The translations under genes and the position numbers were made by a program. A stretch of DNA of 64,000 bases from NCBI GenBank assembly GCA_019918135.1, contig WBZZ01002541.1, positions 1 to 64,000 on the forward strand, read 5' to 3'. Below the pieces are notes generated by a model. That model was not told where the DNA came from, ran no database searches, and saw nothing but the letters and a program-made list of their open reading frames with translations. The DNA comes from Paulinella micropora (lineage: Eukaryota; Cercozoa; Imbricatea; Euglyphida; Paulinellidae). Below, in pieces: positions 42,501 through 51,734 of this stretch; the first letter of the stretch is position 1, and each line of letters starts with the position of its first letter.

Positions 42501-43135
42501 TTGAGTTTGTGGAACGCGCTGGGGAGCATGCCCCCCCCCGCGCCCTCCCCTTTCTCCCCTCCCCCCCGCCCCCCCCCCCCTCTCTCTCTCTTTCTCTCTC
42601 TCGCTCTCGCTCTTGTGCGAGCCAGGCCGTGGCTTCTCAGCCTGCCTCTCTAAGATTTTCATCCGATCCATGCGTTTTTCAGGTGAGAAGGTCAACTCCT
42701 CAAGATTTCGATTCGATCCGCCCAAGCCTACACGCCAAGGTCCAACAAGAGCTCAGGAGCAACACTAGTGTTGTCGCGCTCCACAACGCAAACAAAACAC
42801 CTTCGCTGGCCACGCCGCCGCCCCCAGTGGCGGTTGTTGTAGCCAGGGCTGCTGACATGGCGGACCGCGCGGTCGGGGGGAAGAAAAAGGGCAGGTTACG
42901 ATTTTTTAATAAGCCTTGGCAAAGCCCCCCCGCCGCGGAGAGCATGCCCCCCCCCCCCCCCCGCGCCCCCGTCTCTTTTCCTTCCCGGGGGGGGGGAGAG
43001 GGAAAGATGTGAAAACAGAGAGAAGAAGAGGTGGAAAGGGGGGGGGGCGCCCCCCCCTCATCGACTCTGCTAGGACCAAATTCGGGGGGGGGGGGGGGCG
43101 CCCCCCCCCCCCCATTGCACACCAGCGGAGGGGTC
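42501..43135. other. Repeat mosaic between two genes
   Basis: C-runs, a Fanzor sliver at 42614, a shared segment GGTGAGAAGGTCAACTCCTC (also at 37070, 39370 and 48055), a unique stretch of about 150 bp at 42750-42895 and palindromic G/C runs at 42915-43115. Confidence 0.6.
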
Positions 43136-43591
43136 TTACAGCGTCGTCGTCAGCAAAAAAAGCTGGAGCTTGTGTCGCCAGAATGTTGAGACAGAACTCT
43201 GCCCGCGCGGAACGAGCGTTGAAGCGTGCCAAACTTGCCGACACGACCCTCTTGGGGGAGTAAGAGAAGTACTACAAAGACCTTGAGCGTGTGGAGGAGA
43301 TATACGAGACAGAGCTGCAGGCGTTCTTAGGTGTTTTGGGACAGAATGACAAGGTGGCCAAGTCCGCTCGTTTACGTGTCGCCCCTCGTGACATACACTC
43401 CGCACCAAAGCCTAGAGCTTCTCCGTCTAGGATGAAGAGAGAGATCGAATCGCTGCGGCAGACTCTCAAGCTTTTGGCAGACGACCTGCGCTTCATGCGC
43501 GAGCTTTGTGTGCCTTTGGCGATTTCCTACCTAACAGACTAGAGGGGGCAAGAAATCTGCAAATTCTCTACTCCCCTGATTTGGAGTTGTA
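43136..43591 (+). pseudogene. Coiled-coil gene X, copy 1 (interrupted)
   Basis: Nearly identical to the longer copy at 45782, encoding SAKKAGACVARMLRQNSARA and the downstream helix ERVEEIYETELQAFLGVLGQ. It is interrupted and lacks the first codons, which are replaced by a C-run. It ends in a T/A-rich 3' flank (43585-43650) shared with the copy at 48430-48490 and faces the convergent gene Y. Confidence 0.6.
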
Positions 43592-43641
43592 ATTAAAAGA
43601 GATTTTTGGAACCAGAATGATTTAAAAAAAAAAAAAAAAGT

Positions 43642-44160
43642 TTAAACAAGTTTTTCGGAGCCGCCATTTTGTGCCAACACCAAGGCCAAAAAACGTCGGC
43701 GCTCTTTAGGAGGGTAGTATAATGTCAACAATTCTGTGACCTGCACTTTCAATTGGGCCCTCTCAGCTGCTGTGATTTCATCTGCTTGTTTCTTGTCCAA
43801 CTCTTGGCAGATTTTGAACATTGGGTACAGTTTAAAGAGAAAGTCATGCGTATTAAAGACCTTGCCCAGCGTTTCTTGTTTCGCTTCGGTCACATGTTGG
43901 TCTGTTGTTTGGTACTGCGTTCTCTGGTGGGTGTCATCTAACTTGTAGATCTGTTCCTGAAGGTTCTCCATCTGGGCCTTGATTGCATTGATTCGCTCTT
44001 TGTGCTGTGTATAATAAATCGTGGCGCCGTCGCACAATTCTCCGATCGTTACTTGCAATTTGCTAGGGCTTGAATACAATTTGTATTCCCTTTCCCAAAA
44101 CCTTCGTACAGCATCCGTGATATCTTGGATGTTTTTAGTAGCAAAAACATCTGGATCCAT
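43642..44160 (-). CDS. Coiled-coil gene Y, complete copy
   Basis: A 172-residue protein (MDPDVFATKNIQDITDAVRR...) with a central heptad-rich region (HKERINAIKAQMENLQEQIY) and a C-terminal helix pair. No enzyme motif. It lies tail to tail with gene X. Pieces of it recur at 39443-39610, 46223-46372 and 48476-48662, always minus strand and usually fused to gene X sequence or mosaic DNA. The A/T-rich 44165-44250 upstream region may be the promoter. Function unknown; a structural or scaffold role is only a guess. Confidence 0.6.
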   Translation of the reverse strand: MDPDVFATKNIQDITDAVRRFWEREYKLYSSPSKLQVTIGELCDGATIYYTQHKERINAIKAQMENLQEQIYKLDDTHQRTQYQTTDQHVTEAKQETLGKVFNTHDFLFKLYPMFKICQELDKKQADEITAAERAQLKVQVTELLTLYYPPKERRRFLALVLAQNGGSEKLV

Positions 44161-44233
44161 ATTATGTCTTGTTGCTGCGTGTTTTATGTGTGACTGCTTA
44201 AAAAGATATTAATAACACTTAAATGTTTTGTTT

Positions 44234-45500
44234 TTAATTAAATTTCTTTATTAAATTGTACTCTGCTTGCATATAAGTCGGTAGGCGCAGCACGAGTCGA
44301 CTCGCGCGGGCGGCCACGGGGGGGATTGGTGCCGCGCGTTCCAAGAGCGCGCGGAACTCCCGCGGGTTGGTCGTGCTAGCCAGCAAGGCAAGGGTCAGAT
44401 GAGGTGCCACGTGGTACTCAACGTCGTAGTTAAAGGCGACCGGGTCGATTTCCAGCAACTCTAGGTGTTGTTTAGGGAACAAAAGCTGGTCCAGCGCGCC
44501 CAGCGGCTCCCAGCGCCCGAAGTGCGAGTAGTGGCGCAGCCTGGGTAGCTGCTCGAGCCGTGCCGAGGCCAGTTTGGTGCGCACGCCGCCCTCGGGGTAA
44601 ACCTCTTCCAAGATAAGCCCGATGGTACTTTCGAACGTCAGGGACGCCAGCGCTAGGTAGTCATAGAAAGCGCTGTCTGCGTTGACGGGCCTAACCAGGT
44701 CGTAGTCAATCAACGTGACCTGCTGGGGGTTCTGTACCAGGATGTTGCCGGCGTGCAGGTCGTTGTGCGCGTAGCCTGCTGTGTGCATTTCGCAGAGAAT
44801 GCGTTCTAATTGAACTAGGACCTGAGTCAGCCCCGCGGCGGCGGGGCTCCGCAGCATTTTGTACAAGGGCTCGCCCTTTGCTTTGGGCCACAGCGTCTGT
44901 AACACCAGCAGCGACTTGCTGCGCTGCTCCCACTCCTTCCGATAGCGACTATAGGTAGCGCCATTCATAAGCTGCGGCACCAGCAGCGGCGCAGTCGCGC
45001 GTTCTCTCCGAAATCCGTAACGCAGCATGCCCTGGCCGGGCACCAGGTCGTCCACTGAGCACCGGGCCTCCTTGAGTACCTGGCCCGCGCCTGCGACGTC
45101 GTAAACAGTTCCGATGGCTCCATGCCCCAGTTGGGTTAGTCCCTCTGTGTCCAAAAAATGCCGTTGGCCAAAGTCCAGCCAGAAGTCGGGCGCCGTCGGG
45201 GGTGGCGGCACGGCTAGCGTACCACAGCCCATCCTGCCCCGCAACCACAAAGTCTGACTCGTCGACCGCGTGCAGGTAGCCGACCCGGCCACTCAGGTCC
45301 TGTGCCAGCCGCGCGGGGTCTTTGGAAGCTAGCCAAACACACTGTCGCTCTGGCAGGAGGCCGTATTCCAGGGCGCGGCAGTGCTCCAGCGCGCATTGCA
45401 CGACCGCCAGCGCGTAGTGTCGGGTAGCCTGCGCCGGGGCACGCTCGGCGTCACGGCTTCCCGCCCACAACATAAGGCGGAGATGTGTCTGCCTCGCCAC
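44234..45500 (-). CDS. Protein kinase-like protein with extra N-terminal domain
   Basis: The kinase part has a Gly loop (LGHGAIGTVYDV), an ATP-binding Lys (QVLKEA), the catalytic loop HNDLHAGNILV (about 44750) and a metal-binding IDYDL in place of DFG. The HxDLHxxNIL form is typical of small, divergent kinases (RIO, ABC1, aminoglycoside/choline kinase relatives) and of viral kinases. After the core come about 120 residues of helical tail. An N-terminal region of about 120-150 residues (ALAVVQCALEHCRALEYGLL) is not recognised. The locus is broken (about one break). Possible substrates are unknown. Confidence 0.7.
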
Positions 45501-45781
45501 CTCAAGTTTTCGGAAAAAGATGGATTGAGGCGAGAGTTACCTCAGAGGGTATTCATTAAAGGCTCGACAGGGAGACCCCCGCTTTCCCTATCCCCCGTTT
45601 TCCCCCTCCCTCCGTTTCCCCCGTCCCCCGTTTTCCCCTTCCCCCATTCTCCTTCTCTCTCTTTTCTTCTCGCGTGAAATCTGTCGCCAAGTGCCACCCC
45701 GCTGGTGCGGGCTGGAGGGGTTTTGCCTCTCTAAGATTTCAATCCAATCTGCGCTTGTGTTGCAGATTGTTAGCAGCACAA
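45501..45781. other. Short mosaic spacer
   Basis: Pyrimidine array (45585-45660), a palindrome GTGCCACCCCGCTGGTGCGG near 45692 and a minus-orientation ~85-bp unit (45716-45752) lead directly into the start of gene X copy 2. Confidence 0.6.
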
Positions 45782-46279
45782 ATGTCGTCGTCGTCAGCGA
45801 AAAAAGCTGGAGCTTGTGTCGCCAGAATGTTGAGACAGAACTCTGCCCGCGCGGAACGAGCGTTGAAGCGTGCCAAACTTGCCGACACGACCCTCTTGGG
45901 GGAGTGGGAGAAGTACTACAAAGACCTTGAGCGTGTGGAGGAGATATACGAGACAGAGCTGCAGGCGTTCTTAGGTGTTTTGGGACAGAATGACAAGGTG
46001 GCCAAGTCCGCTCGTTTACGTGTCGCCCCTCGTGACATACACTCCGCACCAAAGCCTAGAGCTTTTCCGTCTAGGATGAAGAGAGAGATCGAATCGCTGC
46101 GGCGGACTCTCAAGCTTCTGGCAGACGACCTGCGCTTCATGCGCGAGCTTTGTGTGCTTTTGGCGATTTCCTACCTAAACAGACTAGAGGGGGCAAAAAA
46201 TCTGCAAATTCTCTACTCCCCTGGTGGGTGTCATCTAACTTGTAGATCTGTTCCTGAAGGTTCTCCATCTGGGCCTTGA
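45782..46279 (+). CDS. Coiled-coil gene X, copy 2
   Basis: ATG at 45782 (MSSSSAKKAGACVARMLRQN). Lys/Arg-rich helical protein; the central part (YETELQAFLGVLGQNDKVAK; MKREIESLRRTLKLLADDLR) is a coiled coil. It extends to ...NLQILYSP, after which the frame runs into a reversed piece of gene Y, so its natural C-terminus (as in copy 3, ending DLEL) is replaced. The three copies differ at few positions, so duplication is recent. Confidence 0.6.
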   Translation: MSSSSAKKAGACVARMLRQNSARAERALKRAKLADTTLLGEWEKYYKDLERVEEIYETELQAFLGVLGQNDKVAKSARLRVAPRDIHSAPKPRAFPSRMKREIESLRRTLKLLADDLRFMRELCVLLAISYLNRLEGAKNLQILYSPGGCHLTCRSVPEGSPSGP

Positions 46280-47156
46280 TTGCATTGATTCGCTCTTTGT
46301 GCTGTGTATAATAAATCGTGGCGCCGTCGCACAATTCTCCGATCGTTACTTGCAATTTGCTAGGGCTTGAAATGAACGGAGCGTTCCAGTTATTAATTGC
46401 AATGTGTATTTTCCCGGGAAAAGGGGCGTGCGTCGGTATTGTGCTCCCCTTTTCTCCCCTCCTTTCAAAATTTTTTTTCGAGCACGCTTCCCCCCGTTTT
46501 TCCCTTCTCCCCGTTTTTCCCCTCCCCCCGTTTTTCTCCCTCCCCCGTTTTTCCCCTCCCCCGTTTTTCCCCTCCCCCGTTTTTCTCCCTCCCCTGTTTT
46601 CCCCCTCCCCCCCTCCTCTCTCCCTCTCTCTCTTCTTTCTTTGCGTGGGAAATCGTAGAGAGGTGAAACTCCTCAAGAGACCGGCCGGCAACCGGAAGGG
46701 AGAAAGGGCAGCACGCGGCCCAGGGGGCATGCCCCCCGCGCCGCCTCATTGGAGAAGTCACTCGTCGGATGCACCCTTCCCCCGCCCCGGGGAGGGGGGG
46801 GGCCGTACCACCAGGTTCTGGGGGAGGGGAAAAACGGGGAGAGGGGAGAAGGGGGGGAAGGGGAGAAGGGGGGGAGGGGAGGAGGGGGGGGAAGCGCCCC
46901 CCCCCCCTGCGGGCCCCGAAAAAGAAAGCTTGTTTATTTTTGCTTTCTCTCTAAACCCACAAATTCAACCTGCCTCGACTACAAACTCCGTCTAAGTCAT
47001 CCGAAGAGTGACTTCTCCAATGAGGCGGCGCGAAGGGCAAGCCCCCCGAGCCCCCCCCCCCCCCCCCCTTCCGCCCGCGCCGGGGGCATGCCCCCCGCGC
47101 CTCCCCCTTTATGCCTTTCCAGCCCGCGCAAGCGGAGTGGGCAAAGAAGGGCCGAG
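46280..47156. other. Repeat mosaic with gene Y fragment and duplicated segment
   Basis: Gene Y piece (46223-46372, minus), pyrimidine array (46485-46640), ~85-bp unit (46650-46712), G-rich run (46790-46905), the ~150-bp duplicated segment with an internal deletion (46945-47035) and GC palindromes (47035-47135). Confidence 0.7.
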
Positions 47157-47512
47157 ATGGGCGGCAGAATGCGCTGCCTCGGCGACTTTGATTTGGATAC
47201 TCTACGCCTGCGGTTTGTGCAAGAGGACAGTGAATTTGTACGAGCCAGGCAGTGGCTTCGCAGCATGCCCTACGACATCCGCGCAGTGGCCATCCGGGAC
47301 CTGCAAGCGGCGCGGGCCTCGGCCATCTCTAATTTTAGCCAGAAGGGCAAGTTCTTTCACTGGAAAAGAGTCAACTCGAGGGGGCAAGCCCCCCGTGCCC
47401 CCCCTTTTCTCTATTCCAGCCCGCGCCAGCGGGGTAGCACAGGCGTGCACGCAATCCGGGGCGCTGTGGAGGGACATCAAAGCCGCGAGGACGTATAGCT
47501 GCCAGTGCCACA
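47157..47512 (+). pseudogene. Fanzor/TnpB relic, internally deleted copy
   Basis: Begins MGGRMRCLGDFDLDTLRLRF and continues through SMPYDIRAVAIRDLQAARAS and KGKFFHWKRVNS, then a GC palindrome (about 47380-47440), then a degenerate zinc ribbon (SGALWRDIKAARTYSCQCH). The middle block present in the 27-kb relic is absent, and the first ribbon Cys pair is altered. Opposite in orientation to the first relic, about 95% alike by eye over the shared blocks. Confidence 0.62.
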
Positions 47513-48124
47513 CCGCTGGCGCGGGCTGGAATAGAGAAAAGGGGGGGCGCGGGGGGCATGCCCCCCGGCGCGGGCTGGAATAGAGAAAAGGGGGGGCGCG
47601 GGGGGCATGCCCCCCGGCGCGGGCTGGAAGGGGGGCTCGGGGGGCTTTGCCCCCCGCTCTGAGAAGGGAGGGGGATGTGCCGCGTGCTGCTCTTTCTCCC
47701 TTCCAGCTGCCGGCCGGTCTCTGGAGGGGTTTTGCTTCTCTAAGATTTCAATCCAATCTGTGTCGCGGAACTTTCAGCAGTTATCCAAACATTTGGCGCC
47801 AGCCACTTGGTTGTCTGTACAAGGTCCGCAAACCGGACCTTGCAGTGCATACTTACTCATTCTTTTTTTATACAAATATATATATACTAGTATTGAGTTT
47901 GTGAAACGCGCCGGGGGAGATGGACGGGAGAGGCAGGGGCGCGCTTCTCCGGTGTACAATAAAAAATTCAATAATCAATATCCCAGACAAAATGTTAATG
48001 TTGGCATTAAAAACTAGGAAAGATTTCAATCCGATCCATGCGTAGTTCAGGTGAGAAGGTCAACTCCTCAAGATTTCAAATGGATCCGCCCAAGCCTACA
48101 CGCCAAGGTCCAGCAAGAGCTCGC
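47513..48124. other. Palindromes, reversed ~85-bp unit and promoter duplicate
   Basis: Palindromes at 47510-47665, ~85-bp unit in minus orientation (47685-47760), the duplicated 5' end and promoter of the 903-codon gene (47761-47920), then shared segments CCAGACAAAATGTTAATGTT and GGTGAGAAGGTCAACTCCTC also found elsewhere in the mosaic. Confidence 0.7.
47761..47920 (-). repeat. Duplicate of the promoter and first codons of the 903-codon gene
   Basis: Matches 42375-42525 closely, including TCAGCAGTTATCCAAACATT, the CCTTGCAGTGCATACTTACT start region and the TATA-rich stretch. Only about 35 codons are present. Confidence 0.85.
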
Positions 48125-48429
48125 GTGTGGAGGAGATATACGAGACAGAGCTGCAGGCGTTCTTAGGTGTTTTGGGACAGAATGACAAGGTGGCCAAGTC
48201 CGCTCGTTTACGTGTCGCCCCTCGTGACATACACTCCGCACCAAAGCCTAGAGCTTCTCCGCCTAGGATGAAGAGAGAGATCGAATCGCTGCGGCGGACT
48301 CTCAAGCTTTTGGCAGACGACCTGCGCTTCATGCGCGAGCTTTGTGTGCCTTTGGCGATTTCCTACCTAAACAGACTAGAGGGGGCAAGAAATCTGCAAA
48401 TTCTCTACTCCCCTGATTTGGAGTTGTAA
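48125..48429 (+). pseudogene. Coiled-coil gene X, copy 3 (5' truncated)
   Basis: Starts within the gene at GTGGAGGAGATATACGAGAC and runs to the natural stop after NLQILYSPDLEL. The junction at its 5' side is a shared mosaic segment (CAAGGTCCAGCAAGAGCTCG) that also precedes a gene Y fragment at 39420, so this segment is a recurrent breakpoint. Confidence 0.65.
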
Positions 48430-49416
48430 TTAAAAGAGATTTTTGGAACCAGAATGATTTAAAAAAAACAAAAGTTTAAACAAGTTTTTCGGAGCCGCCA
48501 TTTTCTGTTGTTTGGTACTGCGTTCTCTGGTGGGTGTCATCTAACTTGTAGATCTGTTCCTGAAGGTTCTCCATCTGGGCCTTGATTGCATTGATTCGCT
48601 CTTTGTGCCGTGTATAATAAATCGTGGCGCCGTCGCACAATTCTCCGATCGTTACTTGCAAATTGCAATGTGTATTTTCCCGGAAAAAGGGGCGTGCGTC
48701 GGTATTGTGCTCCCCCCCCCTCCTTTCAATTTTTTTTTCGAGCACGTTCCCCCTCCCCCCGTTCCCCCCTCCCCACGTTTCCCCCCTCCCCCCGTTTTTT
48801 CCCTCCCCCGTTTTTCCCCTCCCCTCGTCCCCCCCCCCGTTTTCCCCCTCCCCTCGTTTTCCCCCTCCCCTCGTCTTTCCCCTCCCTCCCGTTTTCCCCC
48901 TCCCCCCGTTTTTTCCCCTCCCCCCCCCCCGTTTTTCTCCCTCCCCCGTTTTTCTCCCTCCCCCCGTTTTTCTTTCTCCCCCCGTTTTTCTCCTCCCCCC
49001 CGTTTTTCCCCTCTCCCCGTTTTTCTCCCTCCCCCCGTTTTTCTCCTCCCCCGTATTTCCCCTCCCCCGTTTTTCTCCTTCCCCTGTTTTCCCCCTCCTC
49101 CCCTCCTCTCTCCCTCTCTCTCTTCTTTCTTTGCGTGGGAAATCGTAGAGAGGTGAAACCCCTCCAGAGACCGGCCGGCAACTGGAAGGGAGAAAGGGCA
49201 GCACGCGGCCCAGGGGGCATGCCCCCCGCGCCTCCCCCTTTATGCCTTTCCAGCCCGCGCAAGCGGGGTGGGCAAGAGGACAGTGAATTTGTACGAGCCA
49301 GGCCGTGACTTCGCAGCGTGCCCTACGACATCCGCGCAGTGGCCATCAACCCAATCTGGATTTACATAAAAAACTGTTTTTCATTTGAAAAGAAAAAGCT
49401 CGGCAAGGTCCTTCTA
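48430..49416. other. Repeat mosaic: gene Y piece, longest pyrimidine array, unit, Fanzor sliver
   Basis: T/A-rich 3' flank (48430-48480), gene Y fragment (48476-48662, minus), pyrimidine array of about 425 bp (48705-49130), ~85-bp unit (49139-49210), palindrome (49213-49265) and Fanzor sliver (49271-49350). The mosaic ends here. Confidence 0.75.
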
Positions 49417-50103
49417 CTACGAGACAAGGCCTGTGATTCGTGCGACGCCTTTGGCGTGCTGGCTACGTCTTTTTTGAGCAGCCATTCGACGCCTCTTACT
49501 CCGCGTCGTGTTCTGTTTCAAGCCTTCAAGCGCCGAGCGGGCCGCAGGGTCTCCGCACTCCGCCGCCCTCGACAAGTAGGTGCATGCGCGCTCGAGGTCG
49601 CAAAGCACACCGAGCCCGTCGCGAAACCTCAGCCCCAGCTCGTATTCGGCGCCAGAATGCCCCTGCTCGGCTGCTTGGAGAAGGTACGTCAAGGCTGAGC
49701 TCTGCTCTGCTATTTGGCCAGGTTCGCTTTCTGGTCGACACATGCACAGCAAGTACTGCGCGAACGCGTCGCCCCGCTGCGCGGCCCTTTTAAGCCACTC
49801 GACGGCCTGGGCGGAGTCAGCAGCCACTCCGTGTCCGTCGTAGTAGCAAATTGCTAAGTTGCACTGCGCCGCTCGGTGACCCTGTGTCGCAGCTTTTGTG
49901 TACCACTGCACGGCGAGGTTGTAATTCTGAGGCACACCTTCGCCAATGTCGTAGCAGATCCCCAGATTATATTGCGCGCTGGCTAGGCCACGGGCCGCAG
50001 CCTGTGAGTACCAGAAGGCTGCCCGGGCGTGATCCTGGCGCAAGCCCTGGCCTGTGTCATAGCGGACACCTAGTTCAAACGCACCCTTGCCTAAATCCTG
50101 CAT
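49417..50103 (-). CDS. Sel1-like repeat protein
   Basis: A 228-residue protein made of about five Sel1-like repeats (pattern A-x-YNLGxxYxxGxGV-x-A-x-WYxxAAxxG), for example ASAQYNLGICYDIGEGVPQN and AAQCNLAICYYDGHGVAADS. Such repeats form a solenoid that binds other proteins. The C-terminal 30 residues are basic (RSKRRRMAAQKRRSQHAKG) and could be a nuclear localisation signal. Start at MQDLGKGAFELG; no signal peptide. Sel1 proteins are common in protists, bacteria and giant viruses. Confidence 0.85.
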   Translation of the reverse strand: MQDLGKGAFELGVRYDTGQGLRQDHARAAFWYSQAAARGLASAQYNLGICYDIGEGVPQNYNLAVQWYTKAATQGHRAAQCNLAICYYDGHGVAADSAQAVEWLKRAAQRGDAFAQYLLCMCRPESEPGQIAEQSSALTYLLQAAEQGHSGAEYELGLRFRDGLGVLCDLERACTYLSRAAECGDPAARSALEGLKQNTTRSKRRRMAAQKRRSQHAKGVARITGLVS

Positions 50104-50342
50104 TGCTTGGCCTAAGATTGCTTGGGCCGATGCGGGGTTCCCCCCATGCTCAACTTTCCCATGAATTTTTTAGAACGCACGCTCGTTACTGGGGGGGGGG
50201 CGCCCCCCCCCCCTGCCCTCCTTCCCGCCCGTTTTTCCCCTTCCTCTCGCTCTTTCTCTCTCCCCTCCAGCCCGCTGACGCGGGCTGTAGGGGTACAAGA
50301 TGACAAAAGAAAACAGGGGAGAGTGGGGGAGGTGCTGCTGGC
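50104..50342. other. Divergent spacer with palindrome
   Basis: Between the leftward Sel1 gene and the rightward hydrolase; G/C runs (50192-50213), a pyrimidine tract and the palindrome CAGCCCGCTGACGCGGGCTG at 50269-50288. Confidence 0.6.
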
Positions 50343-51589
50343 ATGTTTTGCGCGTGGCTTGCCGTGTCGCACTTGAGCCCCAGCGGTACGCTGAGTCTAC
50401 TGGGCGATTTGTTGCGACAGCGTTTGCAGGCAGAGATGCGGGTGCCGGGCTGGACGGGTTACTACGGCTGGAACTACGAATCTGCGGTAGCGCTGGAAGC
50501 GTTGCGTAACCTGCCCTGGGACGCGGCCGCCGCAGTCGATAGTCTGCTAGGTTCCAAGGCGCTGGCGCCGGGCAGCCGGGGTCGTGGATAGCGCGGCACT
50601 TTCCTGTGACGTTTATGTGGACTGGCGGAGACAGGATCGGGCTGTTTGGCAGCCTGTTCCGTGACGTGGACGCCGAGGGCGCGCGGGGCGTGTATTGCTA
50701 CGCCCTCCACGGCGTGCGGCACTGGCAGCGGCACACCAGCTGGAAGGGGCTCTTGACGCGAGGCTTTGGCAGCAGCTGCGGGCGCTGCAGACGGTGGCTG
50801 TGGCTGGATGACGTGTATATGGCGGGCGCCCCGCTGCTTGCCGACTACCCCGACGAAGCTCGGGTCATGCTGGCGCAGGCCAGGGAGGCGTTCGTAGACC
50901 CGGTGGACCAGCTGTGGTGGCACGGGCGCTGCGCCACCACGGGCGCCACCAACGGCGTCAAGTGGGGGAGAGCCAATGCCTGGGCGCTGCTGGCGCTGGC
51001 CCGTTACGTGGTGCGCACTAGCGACAGCCGAGCGATTGAGTGGCTGCAGCAGGACCTGCTGGCGCTTTCGAGCTGGCAGCGCTCGTCAGGCGCCTTTGGC
51101 AACATCGTGAACGAGACGAGCAGCCCGGACGAGAGCAGCCTGACCAGCGTATACGTCTACGCAGTGGCCGTGCTGGAACGTGCCCTCCAGGGCAGGAGCG
51201 ACGATCTGCGCAACCGAGCGCTGGCAGCGTTGGGCTGGCTGAATACGCGGCGTACGCGCGGTCTCCGATTAAGCGACAGTTGCCCGGCCACGGGCTTGTC
51301 CAAGCAGGCGCACTACAGCCGGCAGGTGTCGGGGGCGAGGTTGACGACGGGGCCCGCGGTGGCCCTGGCTGCGTGGGCGCGCGTGGGCGAGGTGCTTCTG
51401 CACAATGCTAGCGCCATGCACTACCGCAGCGCGGCATGGGCACAAGCAACGAGAGAAGAAGACCCGTGTGGCTCGCAGCCCCCGGCAATCGCGTCTCTCT
51501 TTTACGTCCTGGTAGTGCTCGGCGGCGTCGTCGTTGTCGTTGTCTGCGGCGGCTGCTTTTGCTGCTGGAGAAGGAAGCTCCGAGGGTAG
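50343..51589 (+). CDS. Membrane-anchored GH105/GH88-like glycoside hydrolase
   Basis: Family members (such as YteR) hydrolyse unsaturated uronic-acid sugars from pectin or other acidic polysaccharides in an (alpha/alpha)6 barrel. Seen here: PGWTGYYGWNYESAVALEAL near the start, WLDDVYMAGAPLLADYPDEA (about 50810, carrying the conserved Asp pair), LWWHGR and NGVKWGRANAWALLALARYV (about 50955-51010), all matching the family signature. A C-terminal hydrophobic helix (LFYVLVVLGGVVVVVVC) with a Cys/Arg tail would anchor it in a membrane, unusual for the family. The locus is broken (about one break). It may remodel host or virion surface glycans. Confidence 0.72.
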
Positions 51590-51734
51590 AAGGAGCAGGG
51601 GGGAAGGGGGGGGGGGGGGGGGGGCGTGCCCCAAGACCGGAGGCCGCCCGCCTGCTCCTTTCCCCTTCCCCCCCCCCGGTCTTTGGGCAAGAGGTGTGCT
51701 TTTTTTTTGTAATAATAAAATCAGAGTCAGAGTC
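51590..51734. promoter_or_regulatory. Spacer with polyadenylation signal
   Basis: G-run and C-run pair (51607-51625 and 51668-51679) that could form a hairpin, followed by AATAATAAAA (about 51710) serving the hydrolase transcript. The TPR gene starts 20 bases later. Confidence 0.45.
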
